64,000 nt of DNA, taken from contig CAWGJS010000002.1 of assembly GCA_963822955.1 (NCBI GenBank), forward strand, positions 248,001 to 312,000, in the 5' to 3' direction. This document shows positions 26,631 to 34,481 of this stretch, in pieces (within the stretch, counting starts at the first letter, position 1; every line of letters begins with the position of its first letter). The translations under genes were made by a program, and so were the position numbers. Source of the DNA: JAJYUU01 sp963822955. GTDB lineage: Bacteria; Actinomycetota; Actinomycetes; Streptosporangiales; Streptosporangiaceae. Under the pieces are notes generated by a model. The model saw only the letters and a list, made by a program, of their open reading frames with translations. It had not been told where the DNA came from and did not search any database.

Positions 26631-28090
26631 TCGCGCACCGCATGCAGGCCGGGCTGCGCGCCGATCCGGCCCGCGTCATCGCCCGGCTCTTCCTGCCAGG
26701 CGAGGAGCTGCAGCGCGCCCACTCGCGGGCCCGCCAGGTCGTCGACCGGGTCATGCGCCTTGCCGAAGACGAGGTTGAGCGGCTGGCAGCCGGCCTGCTC
26801 CGCGACTTCAGCGGTCGCCACCACGATTACGAGGCGCTCCTGCGGCGGCATGCCTCCATTGTCTCCGCGCATGTCGAGACGGCACGTGAGCTGACCACGG
26901 CGCGCACCTTGCTGCTGGGAGCGGCATTCACTGCGGAATACGCGACAGAGGGCGCGGCCGTGTGCAATCCGAGCGCGGTGCTGGCCCCTGACCAGAGCGG
27001 ACTGCGCGCCGGCCAGGCCCGGGTGGCGCTCAGCCTGCGCGGCATCGGCGAAGGGCACATCTCCTCGATCGCCTTCTGCTCCGCCATCGTCGGCCCGGGC
27101 GCGCAGTGGGACTTCGAGCCGCGTCCCCTGCCGGTCTCGGTGGCGGACACGACGCCTGCGAGCTGGCATAAGGCGCACCTGTATGCCGTCCTGGCTGACC
27201 AGGGACATCTCAATGAGCTCGCTGAGGCCGTCCTGCACGCCCTGCCCGCCGACTTCGACGGTGCGGGTCTCGAGCGGGCGCTCGCAGGGGCGCACCGCGA
27301 CCTGCTGACGCGCCCAGGGTCCGCCGCTACCGTCGACCTGCTGCGCAAGGTGGTCTCCTCGGCCTACCACGCGTCGTTCGCCCCCGACACCGACCTCGGG
27401 CAGCGGATCCTGTCTCCGTCCGCTGATGAGGAGAGCAACGGGATGGAGGACGCGCGGTTCACTCGGTTCACCGGCGATGGCGGGACCGCCGAATACCGCG
27501 CCACCTACACCGCCTACGACGGGCGACAGATCGCCCCGCGCCTGCTCATCAGCCCGGACCTGCGCGTTTTCAGCGCTCATCGCCTGGCCGGACCAGCGGC
27601 CCGGAACAAAGGCATGGCCCTGTTCCCCCGGAAGGTACAGGGGAAATACCTCGCGCTGTGCCGCTCCGACGGCGAGCGCACCAGCCTGGCCAGCTCGGCA
27701 GACGGTTACGTGTGGGACCGGCCGGTGGTCTTGCAAGAACCATCCGCGTCGTGGGAGCTGCTGCAAGTCGGCAACTGCGGCCCGCCGATCGAGACCGGCC
27801 AGGGATGGCTCGTGCTCACCCACGGCGTCGGCCCGATGCGGGTTTACGTCGTTGGCACCATCCTGCTCGACCTCGACGACCCGACCCGCGTCCTAGGCCA
27901 TTCGAGGACTCCGCTGCTGGCCCCGGACACCGATGAACGCGACGGCTACGTTCCCAACGTCGTGTACTCGTGCGGGACCCTCCTGCACGACGGCCTGCTC
28001 TGGATTCCCTACGGAATCGACGACAGCCGTATCGGGGTGGCTTACGCACCCATCGGCGAGGTGCTGGCTGACCTGAGCAGCTCGCCGTAG
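26627..28090 (+). CDS. glycoside hydrolase/phosphorylase family GH130
   Basis: A 487-residue five-bladed beta-propeller enzyme of family GH130, which cleaves beta-mannosides, mostly by phosphorolysis (mannosyl-glucose, beta-1,2-mannobiose and others). Signatures: CNPSAVLAPDQ, IGEGHISSIAF, GMEDARFTRF (family hallmark), NKGMALFPRKVQGKY and GNCGPPIETGQGW. The first 150 residues are a helical extension not found in the short, about 330-residue GH130 enzymes. GTG 26627 overlaps the toroid gene stop. Its 3' end overlaps the convergent GT4 gene by 49 bases. Cytoplasmic; no signal peptide. Linkage and phosphate dependence cannot be decided here. Confidence 0.85.
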   Translation: MIAHRMQAGLRADPARVIARLFLPGEELQRAHSRARQVVDRVMRLAEDEVERLAAGLLRDFSGRHHDYEALLRRHASIVSAHVETARELTTARTLLLGAAFTAEYATEGAAVCNPSAVLAPDQSGLRAGQARVALSLRGIGEGHISSIAFCSAIVGPGAQWDFEPRPLPVSVADTTPASWHKAHLYAVLADQGHLNELAEAVLHALPADFDGAGLERALAGAHRDLLTRPGSAATVDLLRKVVSSAYHASFAPDTDLGQRILSPSADEESNGMEDARFTRFTGDGGTAEYRATYTAYDGRQIAPRLLISPDLRVFSAHRLAGPAARNKGMALFPRKVQGKYLALCRSDGERTSLASSADGYVWDRPVVLQEPSASWELLQVGNCGPPIETGQGWLVLTHGVGPMRVYVVGTILLDLDDPTRVLGHSRTPLLAPDTDERDGYVPNVVYSCGTLLHDGLLWIPYGIDDSRIGVAYAPIGEVLADLSSSP

Positions 28091-29070
28091 GTGCGGAGAT
28101 AGTCCTCGACCATCCGGTCGGAGCCGAACCGCGCGACGGCACGGGCATGGACGTCCGCGCGGTCCAGCCGAACCGCCGCCCGTACCGCGTCGACCGATGA
28201 CTCAATGTCATGAGCCAGGTACCCGGTCACGCCCTCGTCAACGATCTCGGCCATCGAGCCGCGCTGATAGGCGACGACCGGGGTGCCGCACGCCATCGCT
28301 TCCACGACAGACAAGCCGAACGGCTCATCGAAATGGATCGGATGCAGCAGCGCCGCTGCATCACCTAGGACGTCCGCCCGGCGCTGCGGGCCGACCGAGC
28401 CTAGAAATATGACCTGGTCCCCGTCGATGTGCGGCTCCACGGCGTCAGCGAAATACCGCTGGTCCTGGACAATGCCGCAGATCACCAGTCGTCGTCCGGC
28501 GCGGCGGGCGATCTCGATGGCGTCGGCAGTTCCCTTGTCAGGATGGATGCGGCCAAACGAGACAAGCTGCTCGCCGGACCAGGCGCGGAACGGCAGCACC
28601 TGGAGGTCGATGCCGTGATGAATGGTCGCGGCATAGTCAAGCCTGGCGTCACGGTCGGAATCGGAGATCGCGACGAACGCTGAGCGTGACCGACGGTAGG
28701 CAGGAAGGATGCCGGCCCCGGAGAAGCCGTGGATGGTCGTCACGATCGGCGCCCGCACATGCTCGTCGAACGCGAGCGGCAGCCAGTCGAGATGATTGTG
28801 CACAAGCTCGAACTCGCCAGACCGGGCCAGCGCGTGCGACACGTGCAATGCCTCCCAGACCCGGCCGTCAAGCTGAGGATCCTCGGCATAGCCATGCGGG
28901 CAGACACCGTCGAGAGCTGCCGCCGTCACCGAGTCGAGCGTTGCGAACAGAGTCACATCGACTCCCCGCGCCACAAGCCCCTCAGTGAGCAGGCTGGCAA
29001 TCGACTCCCATGGCCCGTAGTGCTCCGGGGGCGTCCGCCACGCGATCGGCGCGATCATCGCGACCTTCAT
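28042..29070 (-). CDS. GT4-type glycosyltransferase
   Basis: A 342-residue GT-B enzyme: KVAMIAPIAWRTPPEHYGPWE as a recognisable start (given with its conserved PPxxYGPWE), FELVHNHLDWLPL, FGRIHPDKGTADAIEIA, and the donor-binding EPFGLSVVEAMACGTPVVAY. Proteins starting this way are widespread GT4 enzymes often near GH130 genes. It is convergent with and overlaps the GH130 gene. Its ATG at 29070 overlaps the stop of the duplicated winged-helix gene (ATGA), so after the duplication the regulator and this gene became a translational pair. Confidence 0.85.
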   Translation of the reverse strand: MKVAMIAPIAWRTPPEHYGPWESIASLLTEGLVARGVDVTLFATLDSVTAAALDGVCPHGYAEDPQLDGRVWEALHVSHALARSGEFELVHNHLDWLPLAFDEHVRAPIVTTIHGFSGAGILPAYRRSRSAFVAISDSDRDARLDYAATIHHGIDLQVLPFRAWSGEQLVSFGRIHPDKGTADAIEIARRAGRRLVICGIVQDQRYFADAVEPHIDGDQVIFLGSVGPQRRADVLGDAAALLHPIHFDEPFGLSVVEAMACGTPVVAYQRGSMAEIVDEGVTGYLAHDIESSVDAVRAAVRLDRADVHARAVARFGSDRMVEDYLRTYGELLRSASTSPMGA

Positions 29071-29366
29071 CGCGCACCGTGGCCGGGTTCTGGCGGGCCT
29101 GCCAGCAGGGCCAGGACGTCGCCGATGGCGGGTTCGCGGCTGGCGCGTTCGGGGAGCGGCAGGTGGGCCTGGATGTGGTAGCGGTTGCGGCGGCCGTGCT
29201 TGTGCTTCACGACATAACCGGCGGCGGTCAGGTCGGCGACGATCGCATGCGCGCTGCGCTCGGTAATGCCCAGGCTGGCCGACAGGTCGCGCAGCCGCAC
29301 GCCCGGATCACGGGCGATGCACAGCAGCACCCGCGCGTGGTTGGTGAGGAAACTCCAGCTGGCCAC
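29067..29366 (-). CDS. winged-helix regulator (copy B, altered C-terminus)
   Basis: Identical to the copy A regulator up to LALLAG, then PPEPGHGAR and stop instead of the longer SVAQEPRLS tail. The DNA-binding domain is complete. The stop overlaps the ATG of the GT4 gene. GTG 29366 is used as start by the same argument as in copy A. With identical operators at both loci, the two regulators should cross-control both LapA-GlsB copies. Confidence 0.7.
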   Translation of the reverse strand: MASWSFLTNHARVLLCIARDPGVRLRDLSASLGITERSAHAIVADLTAAGYVVKHKHGRRNRYHIQAHLPLPERASREPAIGDVLALLAGPPEPGHGAR

Positions 29367-29391
29367 CCTCAGAAACCTATCACACAATTCT

Positions 29392-29429
29392 AGAAACATA
29401 TTGCGTGTTTCTGGTTTCCTGCGTAAGCT
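29392..29429 (+). promoter_or_regulatory. operator and promoter, second copy
   Basis: Exact duplicate of 10434-10471: AGAAACA/TGTTTCT inverted repeat overlapping TTGCGT-17-TAAGCT. Confidence 0.55.
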
Positions 29430-29543
29430 GACATCAGACCCGGACAGTCAGCGGCCGACGGCCGCAGCAAGACCGGGCCACTCAGCGAGGCGCCCGGCCA
29501 GGGATCGCACCGGCCCGCTCCCGCCGGCCAAGGAAGCACCGCC

Positions 29544-29915
29544 ATGACCGACCAGCCACTACCCCAGGGCGCGACCACCACGCTGCCCCCGCAGTCCGCC
29601 AACGGCACCTCCCCCCAGCTGCCACCCGCGCCCGGCCCGCGTGAGTCCGGGCGGACCCGCACCCGGATCAGCGGCATGCGCACCAGCCTCATCGCCGGCT
29701 TCGCCGTCCTGATCGTGGTGATGATCTTCATCATCCAGAACGCGCACGCCGTCAGCATCAGCTTCCTCGGCGCGCACCTGCGCCTGTCGCTCGCCGTCGC
29801 GCTGTTCCTGGCCGCCATCGCCGGCGCGCTCATCATGGCCGCCGCCGGCACCGCCCGGATCACCCAGCTGCGGCGCATCATGCGCCGCGACCGGCGCACG
29901 CCACCAGCCAGCTGA
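29544..29915 (+). CDS. LapA family membrane protein (copy B)
   Basis: Encodes the same 123 residues as the gene at 10586, from identical DNA, including ribosome binding site and upstream promoter. Absence of even silent differences indicates a very recent duplication or gene conversion. Confidence 0.85.
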   Translation: MTDQPLPQGATTTLPPQSANGTSPQLPPAPGPRESGRTRTRISGMRTSLIAGFAVLIVVMIFIIQNAHAVSISFLGAHLRLSLAVALFLAAIAGALIMAAAGTARITQLRRIMRRDRRTPPAS

Positions 29916-30059
29916 CACCAGCCCGCCACAACGCCCGGCAACCACCGGGAACACGCGTGCCTGTCGCATCGGCGCCTGCCTCCCGCCGCGCTGCCCGGAT
30001 AGCACCACCACCAACTCATGCGCAACCCCGCGCGCGTCACTAACGAAAAGGAGCCCGTC

Positions 30060-30359
30060 ATGGGCATCATCGCCTGGATCATCCTCGGACTAGCCGCAGG
30101 CCTGCTCGCCAACATGCTGATCCCCGGCAAACGACAGCAAGGCCTCATCCTCACCTGCCTCATCGGCATCGCCGGAGCCCTCGGCGGCGGCTGGGCCGCC
30201 ACCAAGATCTTCCACATCCACACCCTGCACGGCTTCTTCAACGCCTCCACCTGGCTCACCGCCATCGCCGGCGCAGCCATCCTCCTGCTCGCCTACCACC
30301 TGGCCACCCGCCAATCCAGCCGAACCCACTCCGGCCGCCGGCGGTACGCCCACCGGTGA
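30060..30359 (+). CDS. GlsB/YeaQ/YmgE family membrane protein (copy B)
   Basis: Encodes the same 99 residues as the gene at 11102, from identical DNA. It is the last gene of the duplicated segment; in this location no second LapA-GlsB pair follows. Confidence 0.9.
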   Translation: MGIIAWIILGLAAGLLANMLIPGKRQQGLILTCLIGIAGALGGGWAATKIFHIHTLHGFFNASTWLTAIAGAAILLLAYHLATRQSSRTHSGRRRYAHR

Positions 30360-30520
30360 CCTAGCGGCGAGACGGCCCCGGCTGGATCGCGCCGAGAAAG
30401 CCGGCGTCGATCTGCCCGCGGGCCGCTCGCGTGCTTGGTGGCCGAACCGGCGTACGACGAGGGTGCAATCTGTAGGCCGATAACAGCGCCGCCGTAGCCA
30501 GACGCGCATAGGCTCCATGT

Positions 30521-30694
30521 ATGGCCGCGCTGACGCTGGACGAGATAGCAACAAAGATCGCAACCGCAGAGGACGGCTTGGCCAAGGCAACATCGCAATA
30601 CGACCGGAACATGTTTACCCAGATCCGCGACGAGTACCGGCGTTACGCCGCCCAGCGGGCCAAGGACATAGCGAAGCTGACTGCTGCACCATAA
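30521..30694 (+). CDS. small helical hypothetical protein
   Basis: A 57-residue frame from ATG 30521 to TAA 30694: AALTLDEIATKIATAEDGLA, SQYDRNMFTQIRDEYRRYAAQ, AKDIAKLT. It is rich in charged helical residues, with a plausible coiled-coil. TAGGCT upstream at 30509 resembles a -10 and would make the message leaderless. It begins just after the right edge of copy B. No family recognised. Confidence 0.45.
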   Translation: MAALTLDEIATKIATAEDGLAKATSQYDRNMFTQIRDEYRRYAAQRAKDIAKLTAAP

Positions 30695-30748
30695 CCGGCC
30701 AGCTGCAACTGCCTGTCGGTGCGGCGGCCGCCCGCGCGGGCGCGCCAG

Positions 30749-31771
30749 TCAGCCGATCGGCTTGGCAGCCGTCCCCTTGGTCATCGATCCGAGTTTCCTC
30801 GTGCTCCCGGTTTGCTTGGCTGTCAGCCTGGCCGCATCGGGCCACCTGACGTCGTAGGCCCATCCCAGTCTCTCGGCCAGCCAGATCGTCCTGGCGGCGA
30901 TATCGATCTGGCCCTTCAGCACGCCATGGCGGGCGCAAGTCGGGTCCGCATGGTGGAGGTTATGCCAGGACTCGCCAAACGACAGGATCGCCAGCCAAGA
31001 GACGTTCCTGGACTTGTCGCGCACCTTGAACTCTTCCTTGCCGAAGGTGTGACAGATCGAGTTGATCGACCAGGTGATGTGATGCAGGAACGCGATCCGC
31101 ACCAGGGTCGCCCAGAAGAACGCCGTCACGGCACCCTGCCACGACATGGACCATAGGCCGCCCAGGAGGGCAGGCCCGAGAAGCGAGACGGCGACCAGGC
31201 TTGGGAACCACCGGGAGATCTTGACGACGTCGGAGTCCGCAAGCCAGTCGGGGCAGAACTTTTCCTCTGACGTGATGTCGCCGTCGAACATCCAGCCGAC
31301 GTGGGCGTAGACCAAGCCCTTGGCCAGGGCCTTCCAGTCGTTCCCGAAGCGCCACGGCGAGTGCGGGTCGCCTTCCTTGTCGCTGTACTTGTGGTGCCGG
31401 CGGTGATCGGCGACCCAGGTAATCACCGGCTTCTCGATGGCCAGGCTTCCGGCGATTGCCAGCGCGATCTTGAACCCGCGCACCGCCTTGAAGGATCCAT
31501 GCGTGAAGTAGCGGTGCAGGCCTATGCTGACGCCGAGCCCGGCGATGTAGTAGAACGCGATCGCCAGCACGACGTCGTGCCAGCCCAGACCCCAGCCCCA
31601 GGCCAGCGGCACCGCTGCGATCAGCGCGAGCAAGGGGACGGCAACGAATACGCCGACCAGGACGCGGTCGAAGACACTGGTACGCTCCGGCATGATCTCC
31701 GGCGCGGCCGCAGTAGTAGGTGGGGTGAGTTTGTCGGTTCGTGCCGCTGTGGCGTCAGTAGCCGTTGTCAT
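30749..31771 (-). CDS. acyl-CoA / fatty acid desaturase (delta-9 type)
   Basis: A 340-residue membrane diiron enzyme. It has the three histidine boxes in order (HRYFTH, HRRHHKYSD, HNLHHAD), four membrane helices in two pairs (the first GVFVAVPLLALIAAVPLA) and the DGDITSEEKFCPDW-like loop between. It introduces a double bond into acyl chains at the membrane. Family members use an NADPH oxidoreductase for electrons, none adjacent here. The ATG at 31771 has GAGG upstream. The repeats at 31857-31885 lie about 90 bases upstream and are the probable control site. Confidence 0.9.
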   Translation of the reverse strand: MTTATDATAARTDKLTPPTTAAAPEIMPERTSVFDRVLVGVFVAVPLLALIAAVPLAWGWGLGWHDVVLAIAFYYIAGLGVSIGLHRYFTHGSFKAVRGFKIALAIAGSLAIEKPVITWVADHRRHHKYSDKEGDPHSPWRFGNDWKALAKGLVYAHVGWMFDGDITSEEKFCPDWLADSDVVKISRWFPSLVAVSLLGPALLGGLWSMSWQGAVTAFFWATLVRIAFLHHITWSINSICHTFGKEEFKVRDKSRNVSWLAILSFGESWHNLHHADPTCARHGVLKGQIDIAARTIWLAERLGWAYDVRWPDAARLTAKQTGSTRKLGSMTKGTAAKPIG

Positions 31772-31856
31772 GCGGTCCTCGCTTGCCGGTCGGGGTGTTT
31801 CACAGATGGAGGGCTTGCTGCGCATCGACCAGGGTCCAGGACCAATACGATTGAAC

Positions 31857-31885
31857 TTACCTAACCGTAGCTTACGTTACCGTAG
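31857..31885 (-). promoter_or_regulatory. tandem 14-bp operator of the desaturase
   Basis: TTACCTAACCGTAG (31857-31870) and TTACGTTACCGTAG (31872-31885) are direct repeats with two differences and a 15-base period in a locally AT-rich stretch. Such sites upstream of desaturase genes are typical targets of TetR-type fatty acid regulators. No regulator gene is adjacent. Confidence 0.6.
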
Positions 31886-31999
31886 GTTCGCGGCGGTGAC
31901 CAGGCTCGTAAGGGCTGGCGGCTGACGGGCTATGAAGTGACGAGCCGGGTCTGGCCCTTGCGCACGATCTTCGCGGCAGCAACCGCGGCTGGATATACC

Positions 32000-32169
32000 T
32001 GGCTGTGGCCAGATGTGCAGTCGCCGGGAATTCCGCAACGCCGCCGCGGGATCCGTCGCAACCGGGCCGGTCGTAGGAGACCCAGTGCAGGCCGTTCGCT
32101 TCGGCGGCCGCGAATAGCGTTCAGGCGCGAGCCGATGTTGGGCGAGCCGTGGTGCCAGAACACCGCCAC
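32000..32169 (-). pseudogene. alpha/beta hydrolase, N-terminal remnant
   Basis: The frame from ATG 32169 reads AVFWHHGSPNIGS, the usual first strand of a group of small alpha/beta hydrolases. It then leaves the pattern, which resumes in a second frame as ANGLHWVSYDRPGCDGS. The nucleophile elbow and the rest are absent. Frameshifted remnant between the desaturase promoter and the VOC gene. Confidence 0.55.
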
Positions 32170-32510
32170 TGACGAGCCCAGGCCGCCAGGGCTGCTGGGG
32201 ACTCGGTGCGCCCGCTAGTGGGCCGCGGCACAATCAGGGGTACGGGCGACCTGATCAACCTGTGGAGACTCTGGTCAGGCTGACCTTGTCTGGGCCTCGG
32301 TTCTTCGATGCCCTGCCCTCCGGCACCTTCAAGAACGAGATGTCAGGGACGACGCCACACCTGCGCGGCGTCGGCCAGGCTGACCACATTGTGCTTGAGG
32401 TCGCGCAAGCTCGACAGCTCGACCCGGTTCTCCGTCCGGCATCTCGGCTGACGGCTCTTTTGCTGGCGCATCCCCCGAAGCCTCGGAACGCGGCCCATAG
32501 CCTAAATGGC

Positions 32511-32864
32511 ATGGAGATCATCTGGTCCGCTGTGACCATCGACTGTCTCGACGTTGAGCGCGTCGCTCGATTCTGGAGCGCTCTGCTCGGCCGCCAGCCC
32601 GGACCCGCCCACGACGACTGGATCTACCTAGGCGAGCGAAGCGACTCCCAGCCTCGCGTCGTGTTCCAGCCCGTCAAGGAACCAAAGGAGGGCAAGGTCA
32701 GGATCCATCTCGACCTGACCGTCGACGACATAGACGGGAGTATCGACTTCGTGACCTCTCTTGGGGGCCGGTTTACCGGTGAGCGGCACGACTACGACGA
32801 AGGCGTCGTGGTCGTGATGGCGGATCCCGAGGGCCACGAGTTCTGCCTGGTCCAGTACTTCTGA
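32511..32864 (+). CDS. VOC (glyoxalase/bleomycin-resistance) family protein
   Basis: A 117-residue protein with one VOC beta-alpha-beta-beta-beta module pair: VTIDCLDVERVARFWSALLG, RVVFQPVKEPK, RIHLDLTVDDIDGSIDFV, VVVMADPEGHEFCLVQ. The histidine and glutamate of the metal site (HLDL, GHEFC) are present. Typical of actinobacterial glyoxalase-like proteins with unassigned substrate. ATG 32511 starts exactly at the fold; the open frame further upstream is unlikely to be translated. Confidence 0.85.
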   Translation: MEIIWSAVTIDCLDVERVARFWSALLGRQPGPAHDDWIYLGERSDSQPRVVFQPVKEPKEGKVRIHLDLTVDDIDGSIDFVTSLGGRFTGERHDYDEGVVVVMADPEGHEFCLVQYF

Positions 32865-33369
32865 CCGGCCATGCAGTTCAAATCTTATCGGTCGCGCCAG
32901 CACGTCACGCCGAGCGAGCCTCCGCTCGCGCGAGGGCTGACGGCTTACCGTGTCAACGGCAACTGAAATCTGACCAGCTGTCGCCACTCCGCCGTACTTC
33001 TCACTCAAGCATCCTGCACCCCGTGCCCGGCACCTCGCCCTCTTGTGCGAGAACAGGCTGGGAGCCGACCGTCCCGCTGGATAGGCCGCGGCCGGCTCAT
33101 TGACAGGTGTTCTGCAGAGGCTTTCCGGCGGGCATGAGTGGGGACCGGGACTCGTCACGGTCGGTTGGATGCCGTGCGAGTGCCCAGAAGCGCAAGCGGA
33201 GAACATGCGGCACCTATGGGTGCGCTGCCACGCGGCAGAGGGTTGCTCGTCAGTGTGGTACAGACCGGCGCACAGTCCTAGTCCGGAGCATGCCTCAGGT
33301 CGGTAGCGTCCGCTTCATGGCGGGATGGGACTTCTCCGATCCCCCTCGGCCCGTTAGGACTGCCACCAT
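32865..33369. other. intergenic, no supported gene
   Basis: Short frames on both strands only. Nothing recognised apart from the promoter/operator at its right end, listed separately. Confidence 0.4.
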
Positions 33370-33405
33370 TTGACAAGCACTATCAAAGTGATATCATATT
33401 GATAG
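33370..33405 (+). promoter_or_regulatory. promoter with 26-bp symmetric operator
   Basis: TTGACA at 33370 is a consensus -35; TATCAT at 33392 (spacer 16) is a fair -10. Covering the spacer and -10 is an imperfect palindrome 33380-33405: outer arms CTATCA/TGATAG and an inner perfect TGATATCA. Four TATCA/TGATA half-sites suggest binding of two dimers of a repressor. Confidence 0.65.
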
Positions 33406-33448
33406 GTGGTCGGGTCACCGACACCACAGCCTCAAAGGAGGCACCCCG

Positions 33449-33718
33449 ATGAACGCACCTAACGACAACACCGCTCCGAAAGGTCTCCCCCCGCGCTCCG
33501 GCATTCGGCGCCTGATCCACCCATGGGAGTACCGCCACCTCCGCGGCTTTGGGGTCACGCATATTGCCGGTGGCTGTGTCCAGGCCGCCGCGGGCCTCGT
33601 CTGCCTCTCGTACGGCGTCTACGGATGGGCAGTCTTCTTCCTGGTTATTGCGGCGCTGAATCTCGCGTGGGGCTGCTGGAATCTGGCCATCGCCCGCTCC
33701 GCAACTGCCCTTACCTGA
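33449..33718 (+). CDS. small two-helix membrane protein
   Basis: An 89-residue protein: basic N-terminus (RRLIHPWEYRHLRG), then helices GVTHIAGGCVQAAAGLVCLS and WAVFFLVIAALNLAWGCWNL. A perfect AAAGGAGG lies eight bases before ATG 33449, and a consensus-like promoter with an operator lies 45-80 bases upstream, so this is a well expressed, regulated gene. No named family that I recognise. Confidence 0.75.
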   Translation: MNAPNDNTAPKGLPPRSGIRRLIHPWEYRHLRGFGVTHIAGGCVQAAAGLVCLSYGVYGWAVFFLVIAALNLAWGCWNLAIARSATALT

Positions 33719-34199
33719 GCCCGGTCAGGCGACGCTATCGACCAGTCGCTAGCCGAGATCCTTCGCCGACTCGCCAAGTAGCAGCCCAGCTCACCGCTCA
33801 GCTGCTCGAGCGGCGCAGGCGGCCAGCCATTGGCTGCCTCACCAACCACCTCGAACCCCGGCCCCGGCCCCGGTCCAAGACCATCCTCCCCGCAGCAACG
33901 CCTCGGAAATGACCGGCCGCGGCAAGAATCAGGCCGTGATCTCGGGCGCGACGCTTTCCGGACGCCGCGGAGTGCCGACCGTGCGGCCCTAGACCGCCAG
34001 CCCGTTCAACGAGGGCCACCGTCACGCCCATCCGAGGCCGATCCCTGACGGCAAGTGCCGGGAAACCACGTCCAGCACGACGGTCAGGTGACGGTCAGGG
34101 TAACGGTCAGACGATCTTGACTTGTCGCCTGAGGCCGGCGTGCGTTGGCTCTTGGTTTGGCTCTTTCCGCGGGTCCGCCCACAGCGCAAACACTGGGGC
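33719..34199. other. intergenic, no supported gene
   Basis: GC-rich, with no convincing frame. A triple run of ACGGTCAGGT-like units at 34080-34110 (GACGGTCAGG, TGACGGTCAGG, TAACGGTCAG) forms a short tandem repeat with a 10-11-base period upstream of the toxin-antitoxin operator. Confidence 0.4.
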
Positions 34200-34227
34200 C
34201 TAGTGGTACCATATCGAGTACCACTAG
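34200..34227 (+). promoter_or_regulatory. YefM-type operator overlapping the ribosome binding site
   Basis: CTAGTGGTAC (34200-34209) and GTACCACTAG (34218-34227) form a perfect 10-bp inverted repeat with an 8-base spacer. The right arm runs into the AGGAGG in front of yefM, so bound antitoxin would cover both promoter and translation start. This is the classic autoregulatory site of YefM/YoeB operons. Confidence 0.8.
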
Positions 34228-34235
34228 GAGGACCG

Positions 34236-34481
34236 ATGGCCATCACCGCCAGCGAAGCACGCAAGAACCTGTTCCCGCTCATCGAGCAGGTCAACAACGA
34301 CCGCACCCCAGTCGAGATCAACTCCCGCCGCGGCGACGCCGTCCTCATCTCCCGCGCAGACTACGAGGCCCTGGAGGAAACCGCTCACCTGCTGCGCTCC
34401 CCGGCCAACGCCCGCCGCCTGCTGGAAAGCCTGGCCCAGGCCCAGCGCGGCGAGCAGGAAGAACGCCCGCTGGACCGATGA
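34236..34481 (+). CDS. yefM: antitoxin, Phd/YefM family
   Basis: An 81-residue antitoxin: ITASEARKNLFPLIEQVNND is the DNA-binding N-terminus of Phd/YefM, followed by PVEINSRRGDAVLISRADYEALEETAHLL and a disordered, acidic C-terminus that neutralises the toxin. AGGAGG is four bases before ATG 34236. It overlaps the toxin gene by ATGA. The inverted repeat immediately upstream is its operator. Confidence 0.9.
   Translation: MAITASEARKNLFPLIEQVNNDRTPVEINSRRGDAVLISRADYEALEETAHLLRSPANARRLLESLAQAQRGEQEERPLDR

Larger units (their letters stand above)
29097..30360. repeat. 1264-bp perfect direct repeat, copy B
   Basis: Same orientation and sequence as 10139-11402, displaced by 18,958 bases. Its left edge cuts the winged-helix gene, giving a new short C-terminus, and its right edge lies two bases after the GlsB stop, after which the sequence is unrelated. 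The LapA-GlsB series does not continue here, so this is probably the derived copy. Confidence 0.9.

Noticed and set aside
26522..27823. 433-residue minus-strand frame opposite GH130
   Set aside because: Antisense shadow without motifs; GH130 signatures are unambiguous on the plus strand.
24460..29070. trehalose or glycogen (GlgE-type) pathway
   Set aside because: No GH13 or trehalose-synthase motifs; the hydrolase is clearly GH130.
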